64,000 bases of DNA from Selaginella moellendorffii. Its lineage: Eukaryota > Streptophyta > Lycopodiopsida > Selaginellales > Selaginellaceae. Made by a program: the position numbers and the translations under genes. Within the stretch, counting starts at the first letter, position 1, and each line of letters begins with the position of its first letter. Shown here in pieces: positions 56,621 through 64,000 of the stretch. The notes under the pieces were generated by a model that was not told the DNA's origin, made no database searches, and was given only the letters and a program-made list of their open reading frames with translations. The DNA lies in the NCBI RefSeq assembly GCF_000143415.4, contig NW_003314268.1, positions 2,553,972 to 2,617,971 on the forward strand, read 5' to 3'.

Positions 56621-56931
56621 GCCGGAAGTTTTCCATGCCGGGGACTTCTCGCTCGTCGCCCGTCACCCCGCAAACAAGGCTCAGAAGCTGCTTGTATGCC
56701 CGTGGAGATTTCATGGCCATGTCGTGTCCACACAAGGTGCAAAGAACACTCTAGAGACCTCCTTTGCTTATCTGGAACGCGGTTACGCCACGCATCAATC
56801 ACTGTGACGTACACAGCGCGGTACGTGCCGCGGGCCGGTTGTAGCACGCTCTTGCTCTTCTGGAATGGAAACGAACAGATAAAGCAAAAACAATCAAGTA
56901 TACTATAAACAATCCCGAGAAAAAATCACAA

Positions 56932-57909
56932 TCAAGCCATGGCGAGCAGTGAGAGCGCCACGATCGCTGCTCCAGATCCAAGCGAGAGCGGGAAACTTAT
57001 CGTTCTATAACCAGCGGAACTTTCTTGCCCAGCAACTCCACCCGACGGCGATGGAGATGGAGCGAATGCCTCGTCCTGCGGCTTGATCTCCAGCGCCATC
57101 TTGAGCCCCGACTGGCAATCGTTCCCATTGCCGCTCGTGTAGTAATGCATTCCCTGAGGCGGTACCACCTTGAACAAAGTTCTTCCATCATCTTGCCGCG
57201 TGGGGAGTCCGAGCACCGGCAAGAAGTAGGACTCGTTGCAAAGCTGGTAGCCGGGCTCCCACACTTCCACCACTGAGTGCTCCGAGGCATTGAACAAAAA
57301 CCCTGGAAAAATCCCAAGATCATTCCCAGAAATGGAGAGAAAAAATCTAGAGAACTTACTGAAAGAGTCTCCGAAGTAGAAGTTTTTGTTGGCAGTCCAC
57401 TGCGAGTAATTCACACCCGGAGCCCATCCTTGATCATCTCCAACCGTGTACTCTCTCGGAGTGTAAACCGGCGGAGATTGGACGCTCAACATAAACTTCT
57501 TCCCGGTCTTGCAATTGTCCTGGACCGATGAAACGTAATAGTTTTCTCCCACCCATGGCACCACCGTCTCGTTCCACGTCGTCTTCCAAGGAGCCGGGAA
57601 AATCTTGGGGAAGCGCAAATCCCACTCGCAGTTATTATAGACAGATTGTGACACCCTGAGGATGGTATCACTCGTGGAAACTGTGAAAACTGCGAGAGAT
57701 TTTTGTTGTTTAAGTCAAGAACACACCGAAGATAGGTGTAGAAATTTTTACTTACTCAGTAAATCACCGGCGTGGAAGACTCTGCCTTGAGACCACTGCG
57801 TGAAATTCACGCCATTTGTCCAATCGCCCACGTAGTAATCCGTTCCTCTGGCAGCAGCACCAAGAATGGCGAACGCGACGAAGCAGCAAGCTATCGCGAG
57901 AACCTTCAT
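56932..57909 (-). CDS. Two-domain phytocyanin-like (early nodulin-like) GPI-type protein
   Basis: Three exons (57909-57756, 57689-57360, 57302-56932), 284 residues. A signal peptide (MKVLAIACCFVAFAILGAAA) precedes two plastocyanin-like domains. The first runs from DYYVGDWTNGVNFTQWSQG to about residue 125; the second starts at YTVGDDQGWAPGVNYSQW. After a Pro/Ser linker (APSPSPSG) comes a hydrophobic tail (GSGAAIVALSLLAMA), typical of a GPI anchor. The usual copper ligands are not in place: the first domain has VYNNCEW and YYVSSVQDNC where blue copper proteins have His. This fits early nodulin-like proteins, which do not bind copper. Role in the cell surface is inferred; two domains in one chain are uncommon. 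Confidence 0.82.
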
Positions 57910-57959
57910 CACTCTCCCCTGACCAAGGATTGAACAAAGAGAAGTGGGATGAGTGTTCT

Positions 57960-58389
57960 TGCGGCTCCAGAAGAACTCGTCTCTTTATGTGACGTGGTCC
58001 TCGAATTTCAATAGCTTGTCTCTAGAAGATGACGACTGACTTGTTGTCACGGAAATTGCCACGAATAGAAGCTGTGCTTTTCTGGAACGCACAAGAAAAT
58101 CTAAGAGTAAATGACTATTAGAAACTTCATACGCGGATTCACCAAACAGTCCATGGAAGACTAGCATTAATTATTTAAATATCTTAAAATGTAAAAAGTC
58201 TGATTTCATTGTTTAAGCAAACCTTGAACATATTCCGATGATAAGCTAAGTAGGAATTCAAGTACACAAGCACAATATCACCAAATTCATGTTTAAGGTC
58301 ATAAGGTGCTTGGAGGATTTCAATATGTCTCTTCGATTAACAAAGCAACATTTTTCAAAGAGTCTCTTAGTCTTTAGAAGGCTTTTTCT
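57960..58389. other. Intergenic, no gene seen
   Basis: Holds the promoter of the phytocyanin gene. No repeat or RNA gene recognised. Confidence 0.4.
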
Positions 58390-59110
58390 GTGTTTGGCTT
58401 GAAGAATGTCATCATCCCATTTTATAAATACCTACCTGTAGATAGATTACAAGCCAAGTTTCTCCTAATTTCTCATCTAACGTCAGAGCTGCTCCATGCA
58501 CTGGTTAAGATTGTAGCAGCCATACACCAATTCTACCTCCACATACAAGTGGAACTCAATGCTACAGTTTCAATTATTAACGATCCTGGGTTCAAGCAAG
58601 GTTGTCCGCACCCCTCGAGACAATTTTGAACAACAATCCCTCTCCACAATTCAAAATTCAAATAGCAGGACTCTACCTACATCTTCTCCTCTATACCGAT
58701 GCTTGTTCGCACACAATTGCAGTGCCAACACACCACACTTCAGGACTTCTGCAACAAACAGGGATTACAGTCAACATCGCTAAAACACAGCTTGAACTGC
58801 CACACCAGTACAGAGGGGAAGAGATCATCCAAGTCACCAGCTACAAAGTACCTTGGTCTACAACTCCACTGCAAGCGCACATCAGTGAAACAGTGCGAGG
58901 CAGCTGCTCAAATAGTTTACTACTCACTGTTTAGCACTATGTGCATGTTGTCTATTTCAGATGGGATGCAAGGAAAACATTTTACTATGAGAGTCACCAC
59001 ATCTCTCCTTTATGGCATCACAGCTACTCAACGAAAGTTTTTTTCATCACAACTTCAAAACTGGATGCATAATGCCATATGAAATTCTCTGTATGACAGA
59101 AGTACAAGCA
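58390..59110 (+). pseudogene. LINE-type reverse transcriptase relic
   Basis: Plus-strand fragments in different frames follow the order of a non-LTR reverse transcriptase: a helical region (LLHALVKIVAAIHQFYLHIQ), GFKQGCP (usual GxxQGCPLSP), LYLHLLLYTDAC (usual YADD region), QTGITVNIAKTQ, and KYLGLQLH. The catalytic DD is degraded and frames change several times. Confidence 0.7.
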
Positions 59111-59889
59111 TGGAAAGAAAGAATGCAATTTATCCTTACTACCCGGAAAGGAATAACGTGGCAGTGATTATCGACTCTATCCACCTTAATCATGAATTCC
59201 AGAAAGGATGGTAGCATAGCTATGTTGCTTGGACTGCTCGACCTTAAAAGTCCTATGGTTGTTACTTCTTGGGTTGGACTCACATTTAAGGAATGACTTG
59301 CAAGACCATACTTCACATACATCAATCCTCAACAACAGCTTGGACTTGCACTCTATCATGCAGCCACTCCAATTGCACACTAGATCTTCCTTTGATTTAG
59401 AATTGGAGCACATTCTCGACTATGCCTCTACTCCCCAGCTCTAGACTTCCACTTTCAAGATCTTTCCACCTTTCTAGGGAACTCGAAAATGGCCACTGCT
59501 GCTGCAACGCTCTTGAACACACTAGAAGACTGTAAAACAACATGATTGAAATATTCAATCCCGTGTTTCTTAGAGAAAGAAGTGAGTAGTAAATATTAGT
59601 GTGGTCAGCAGTGACTTTAAAACTGTCTATCTATCTATCTATCTATCTATCTAATTTCCTCTAAAATGAAGAAATAGAATTTATGTAGATTTAATCCAAA
59701 CAATAATAATATATTAAGAATATTCTCACACAAACTAAATCACATTAATCTTGAACTTGAACCTTTTAGTTTAACGCCTTTAACTTAAGGTACATAGGGA
59801 AGTGGAGATTAAAGTTAAACTTCTTCAAATAATTTAGTAAATAAAGTTCTATTTTATTAATTAAGGGTTAACTTTTGACCTCGATCGAA
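59111..59889. other. Intergenic with a tatc microsatellite
   Basis: No gene recognised. A run of ctat units lies at about 59,628-59,652. The end of the LINE relic may extend into the first part. Confidence 0.45.
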
Positions 59890-60600
59890 GAGAATGCAAG
59901 CTTCTTCGAGCTGGTTTCTCTCGGCCAGTGTTGTGATATTGTTGACCACGATGCAACGTTCTTTTGTGGCACATTTTACTGAAAAACTCCTTGGCTTTGT
60001 CATTATGCTCAAGCTGGGCATATGCAGGGACAAGAACAGTTCATCCCAGCTCGTTGGTTTCGGGGATTCCCATAAACAAACTTAGCGCGTCTTTAACAAG
60101 ACCTTTTCTTGCATACCCAGTAACCATAACAGCCCAAGAAACTATGTTGTGTTCTAGCATTCCATCAAAGACCGTTGATCCATATGCCCGTTATGGGCAT
60201 ATACTGTAAGTAGAGAGTTCCAGAAAACTACATCCCATTCTGGAACCTGATCAAACAATGCTCGGCATTCCTCAAAGTTTCCACGGTTTTCACAGGCCTT
60301 CATAAAAATCATCCATGCAGAAACATCCCTTTGTGGCATCTGATCAAACGGCTCTTTGCTTCCTCAAGATACCCACTTTGGGCATAAGCGCCAAGCAGCA
60401 AGTTCCAAGAGAATCTATTGGACTCGTGGATGCTGATAAACACCTGCCAATGCTCGATCCGCGCGCTCATAGAGTTGGATGAGAAGATTTGCGAGGTACC
60501 TGCTTCCCAAGGATGAGCGCGTGGCGCCTTGACGCAATTCGATGCAAGCTGTGAGAAGTTGCGCGTAGTATGCGCGCTGCTCTAGATCGGCCACCCGTGG
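59890..60600 (-). pseudogene. Decayed PPR gene
   Basis: The minus strand shows PPR-like pieces in shifting frames: QGATRSSLGSRYLANLLIQL near 60,530, SWNLLLGAYAQSGYLEEAK, MPQRDVSAWMIFMKACENRG and ECRALFDQVPEWDVVFWNSL. Further downstream come GYARKGLVKDALSLF and VPAYAQLEHNDKAKEFFSKM. Stops and frame changes separate them. The style of the motifs resembles the intact PPR gene at 48.3-49.9 kb. Confidence 0.75.
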
Positions 60601-60744
60601 TGAGGCGGGGGGACTACTGTCCGACCAGCAGGACCGGGCAGCACTGACTGCCGCGTTCTAGAGGCTTGAATCAGTACGTCTGCGTGGTAGTACCGGTGTT
60701 TTCCTGGATAGAGCTTTGATTTTTCAATGCCACTTTTTCTTCAT

Positions 60745-60925
60745 CTCTCTCCTATTTAAAGGCGCTTTCAAAGAACAAGCCAAACTTTGCAAAACAATCC
60801 CTGAGAGGAAACTATCGATCACAGAGCCGCCATACCAGCGCCGTCCTCGAGGGCATCGGTGGCAGGGAGCGCCTTTGCAACATGGCGAGAACCGAAAACA
60901 ACACCAAGCAAGCCTATGAAACAAA
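60745..60925 (-). pseudogene. Cys/Trp-rich secreted peptide, decayed copy 1
   Basis: The DNA aligns with the intact gene at 62.1-62.3 kb, including the upstream region (tgatctgtgaggc, ttttatagctcgag). The signal-peptide part survives (GLLGVVFG), but the ATG is lost. The second half of the Cys motif can be read as PCHRCPRGRRWYGGS in another frame, and the first half is deleted. Confidence 0.6.
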
Positions 60926-61059
60926 GAGTTCAACTTTGTTCTAGTATATTCGAGTTGATCTGTGAGGCCGCTTGTATTTTTATAGCTCGAGGCAGCATAC
61001 AATGCTTGAGTGGCCCCTCTTGGGACGGCATCTCTTTGTCCTTTAAAAGTTAGTCGAGG

Positions 61060-61610
61060 AAGTCGTTCCGTGTTTGTCAATTCCTTTTCTCTTCTGTAAT
61101 GCTGGGACATAGAACAACACAGGAAGTGAAGCTGTGAATCCAGATGAGTAAAGACAACATTTCTAGTTTTTTCACAGTTTATATAATATATGAACTCATG
61201 CATCACCACGCGCTAGATTTCACTGCCACTGGGAAGAACAAAAATCCAAATAAATAGTTGGATCTTAACGATCTTTAGAACAGAAATGTGTGTTTCATTT
61301 CATTCTCGATCGAGAGAGGTTATACGTGGTTGGGGTATGTAATTGCTAAACTTTGTCTTGGACAAATTTGTCTCCACTACTGCGTCATATTTCCATCTTG
61401 TTGCTTTTCCAATTTCATTGACAAAAATATATTTAATATTATATATAATATAAATTTGAGTCTAGATTATATGAAAAAAGTTCCTATATATTAAAAGTCG
61501 ATACGTTACACAACTTTGCAGAAAACGCACCATGTTTATCATTGACAGTCTCAGGGCACCAAACACGTGAATAGACTCCAAAACATCTTCGTTCACCTTT
61601 TCATGATTCG
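61060..61610. other. Intergenic, AT-rich
   Basis: Upstream sequence of decayed copy 1, with no gene recognised. Confidence 0.4.
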
Positions 61611-61619
61611 AGATTCGTT

Positions 61620-61800
61620 CCCGTGGTTCTTCGAGGCAATTCTTCAGTGGAGGCCGCCACCCTCGATGGCAGCTGTTGTCATACCCGTACCAATTGCATT
61701 GCGCGCAGCGAAATCCATCCCTCTGAAGCAGCGATGCGCCATCGCCTTGGTGATCCTCCCGACCTCCACTCCCACCGCTAGGTGTGCCTGGGCCTGGTTT
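61620..61800 (-). pseudogene. Cys/Trp-rich secreted peptide, decayed copy 2
   Basis: On the minus strand VGVEVGRITKAMAHRC corresponds to MGVDVGGIAKAAAQRC of the intact copy. After a frame change NWYGYDNSCHRGWRPP corresponds to the first Cys loop. No intact signal peptide remains, so it is probably dead. Confidence 0.6.
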
Positions 61801-62091
61801 TGATGCTCCAATCGAGTCTTATTGCTTGCCGATCATTGGAGCAATCGACTGGAAGTCGAGGGACTTGGAGGAAGGAGCAAGGGCAGATTCAGACATTTTA
61901 TATCAAGGCTTGGACAATTTATATTTTATTGCTGGAACTCATGCAATGCCATGCAGCATCGCACGATACAGAAAACACGTCATCAGTGTCTTTATTCTTG
62001 TTTCCAGACCCTTGGCACTGCAGAGCGATGAAATCAAAGGCAATTACGATGCTGATTCTTAACTTGGCCTTACCCCGTGAAACTGGAGGTT

Positions 62092-62289
62092 TCAGTTGCG
62101 CCAGCAGCGATTGTTGCGCCAGCTCCAACCCCTCTGGCAACGGTGGCAACTGTTGTCATACCAATACCACCCCGACTGGCAGCGCTGGGCAGCAGCCTTT
62201 GCGATTCCTCCCACGTCCACGCCCATGGCCAGCATCATCACAAATATGGCGAGTGCCAAAAACAACACGAAGAAAGCCTTGTTCTCCAT
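62092..62289 (-). CDS. Small secreted Cys/Trp-rich peptide (intact copy)
   Basis: Single exon, 65 residues. I do not recognise a named family. The N-terminal half is a strong signal peptide (FFVVLF-type: KAFFVLFLALAIFVMMLAMG) with a probable cut before residue 35. The mature peptide has four Cys in the symmetric spacing C-x10-C-x2-C-x10-C. The two halves repeat each other: CQSGWYWYDNSC and CQRGWSWRNNRC, joined by His-Arg. Five Trp and several Arg make it basic and aromatic, like some antimicrobial peptides, but function is unknown. A TATAAATA box lies about 60 bp upstream on the minus strand (near 62,350). Two decayed relatives lie downstream on the same strand. Confidence 0.7.
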   Translation of the reverse strand: MENKAFFVLFLALAIFVMMLAMGVDVGGIAKAAAQRCQSGWYWYDNSCHRCQRGWSWRNNRCWRN

Positions 62290-62345
62290 GCTTTGCTGCT
62301 TGTTCTATTAGAGAGAAGTGGTTTGATCTGTGAGGCAGGAGGGGC

Positions 62346-62358
62346 TCATATTTATAGC
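62346..62358 (-). promoter_or_regulatory. TATA box of the Cys/Trp peptide gene
   Basis: On the minus strand gctataaatatgag, about 60 bp before the ATG. The same block, tatagctcgag on the plus strand, is conserved at copy 1 (near 60,980). Confidence 0.55.
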
Positions 62359-62399
62359 TCGAGCCAGCACACAAAGCGAGAGAGTTGTCGTGGGACGGC

Positions 62400-62818
62400 A
62401 TTGCTTAGTCCTTATCTAATTTGGTTCCGTGTTTGAGAATTTCTTCTCGTTTCTATAATATCTCTCCAACCCTTCAAATGAGGATCACAAATCGCCATGC
62501 TAGTTGAATATGGGACGGTTGAGATCATGTTAGATCGACGGCTTCGATTAATTAATACGACAGCCAAGATTTTACACACTGTACGGCTCAAATTGGTCCA
62601 GAAAGTTTTAAATGCACGGTCTAGATTGTACAAGAATGACTACTATTCTTCTATTTGTACGAAAATACCATTCGTTTACCGTACACATTAAGTACTTAGC
62701 TTTCAGACACTTTAATGCCCTAAGAAAGGGGAAGTAAGCAAGCGCGAGTGTTCTCTGGTAAGCAAGCGAGTTTGAGCTGAAATACTGCGACTTTCTCTGG
62801 TAAGCTTGATCTCTGACT
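62400..62818. other. Intergenic between divergent genes
   Basis: Promoter region of the Cys/Trp peptide gene and of the PERK-like gene. Nothing else seen. Confidence 0.4.
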
Positions 62819-64000
62819 ATGGCTCGCAAAATCTCCACGCCACCGCCCCCGCCGCCTCATCGGGAGCACGCGAGGAGGACGCCGCCGCCCAAACCATCGC
62901 CAAAGAGGACACCGACAACTTCATCTCCGCCACCAAAGAGGTCTCCACCGGCGCCAGCCAAGAGGCACACAGAGGGACATCACTCACCAGCAAAGCCACC
63001 ACCGAGTTCTCCTGAGCATCATGGAGCTGGACATCCACCACCGAGCTCTCCTGAGCATCATGGAGCTGGACATCCACCGCCGAGCTCTCCGCCCACCAAG
63101 GAACATCCAGCAGCAGAGCCAAACAGGCACCATGGACATCGACGAGCTGGTGATGGAGCTGCTACAGGGCCGCCACCTTCTTCTTCGCCGCCCAACAAGG
63201 CCGACACTGTAACCTGGCGACCAAGGAGGGCCGGGCCGTCATCGCCACCACCTTCGAGCATAATGTGGAACCCAAGGTCGCCATCGCCACCACCTTCGAG
63301 CATAACGTGGAACCCAAGGCCGCCATCGCCACCACCTTCGACCATAACGTGGCAACCAAGGCCCCTTGGCTTGGACACCTCTCCGCCTACGGCGTCGTCA
63401 GCACCATCTTCAGCAGCAGCAGCAGCTGCAGCTGCATTCGTGGCATCACCTGGTGTGCTCGCGGCAGGCATCGTTATGCTCCTGCTCGCACTGGTAGCTA
63501 TCGTCACTGGAGTCTGGATACTCTTGAAGAGGAGAAGGAACAAGGTGCACAGCGACATCCACCACGACAACATCCTGGTGGAGGATGGCCATGAGCCTAG
63601 CGGTGGCAACAGCGGCAGCAGCAGCGGGAGCATCTCATTACCAAAGTGGAGCCTCGACCATCATCGCAGTTGAATGCCGGCAGGAAGAAAGCGGCTGCTG
63701 ACCCCCTAATTCGCGAGCTCCTGAGGCCACCAAGGCGGCTGCCACCGTCTGCTCTTCCCGCTGGTGCTCGCCACAAGTCTGCATCCGGAAACGATCCACT
63801 CTTTCGTGCTGCTGATCCAGTGCATGGCCAGCAGGGAAGCCGGGGAAACGTCATTATGGAGGATCCTCTCGTCGTCTTTCCTGCGTATGAAGTTGACGAG
63901 CAGCCAAGGCTGTTCTCAGCCACTCCGGAGGATGATCCACTCTTCTCGACTGGTGGCTACTCTCATCATCCAGCAGGCGAGAAAATGGCTGCAAACGAGC
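62819..64000 (+). CDS. PERK-like proline-rich membrane protein, 5' part (continues beyond the window)
   Basis: From the ATG at 62819 a Pro/Ser/His-rich region of about 195 residues includes repeats of the type PPPSSPEHHGAGH and SPPPSSITWNPRP. One membrane segment follows (GIVMLLLALVAIVTGVWILL) with a basic stop (KRRRNK). There is no signal peptide, as in proline-rich extensin-like receptor kinases. Unspliced, the frame stops at 63,673. A candidate intron 63,545-63,669 (gtgcac...gcag, phase 0) joins KRRRNK to a second open frame that stays open to the window end (IRELLRPPRRLPPSAL, then MEDPLVVFPAYEVDEQP). A kinase domain, if present, would lie beyond 64,000. Confidence 0.6.

Overview
The window looks like nuclear DNA of a land plant, most likely a lycophyte of the Selaginella type. 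This is inferred from plant-specific plastid and peroxisomal genes with very short introns (mostly 45-70 bp), tight gene spacing, PPR genes without introns, and dirigent-like, phytocyanin, Gnk2-like and proline-rich membrane proteins. Gene structures below were read by eye from splice signals and conserved protein frames. For most multi-exon genes the exon sums give an uninterrupted frame.

Left gene block (1-19,184). 3' part of MRE11 (+); LRR-type F-box gene (-); unrecognised plant gene (+); thylakoid PSII assembly factor PSB27 (+); PLS-type PPR gene (-); TFIIIB subunit BDP1 (+); broken dirigent-like gene (-); GMC oxidoreductase with an in-frame TGA (+); AT-rich stretch with a fold-back element; proline-rich single-pass membrane protein with a TPR-like tail (-); plastid-type NUMOD3-motif protein (-); secreted dirigent-like protein (+).

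Transposon island (about 19,185-45,800). No host gene was recognised here. An old Ty3/gypsy-derived segment exists as two inverted arms meeting near 41.55 kb. The left arm is split by two nested LTR elements, both on the minus strand and without recognisable coding capacity: TE1 (26,066-33,653, TSD ccatc) and TE2 (33,994-41,422, TSD ctaat). TE2 itself contains a solo LTR of the TE1 family (37,717-39,520, TSD cccaa). The right arm keeps both empty sites. TE1-family LTRs carry long hexamer-based arrays that stay open in several frames. Decayed relatives of this LTR lie at 21.0-22.5 kb, next to a 55-nt segment resembling the promoter-bearing half of 5S rRNA. A 236-bp MITE-like element closes the island.

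Right gene block (45,847-64,000). SNX2 retromer subunit (+); secreted Gnk2/DUF26 protein (-); PPR gene (-); mitochondrial dicarboxylate carrier (-); peroxisomal protease DEG15 ending in SML (-), head to head with plastid ribosomal protein S5 (+); coiled-coil orphan (+); broken DeSI-like peptidase (-); two-domain phytocyanin (-); LINE reverse-transcriptase relic (+); PPR pseudogene (-); a cluster of three related Cys/Trp-rich peptide genes (-), one intact; and a PERK-like proline-rich membrane protein (+) running off the window.

The neighbouring genes do not form a pathway. Several serve organelles (PSB27, S5, NUMOD3 protein, PPRs, DIC, DEG15) and several are secreted or wall-associated. The most novel items are the Cys/Trp peptide family, the nested elements with preserved empty sites inside a palindrome, and the 5S-like segment in repeats.
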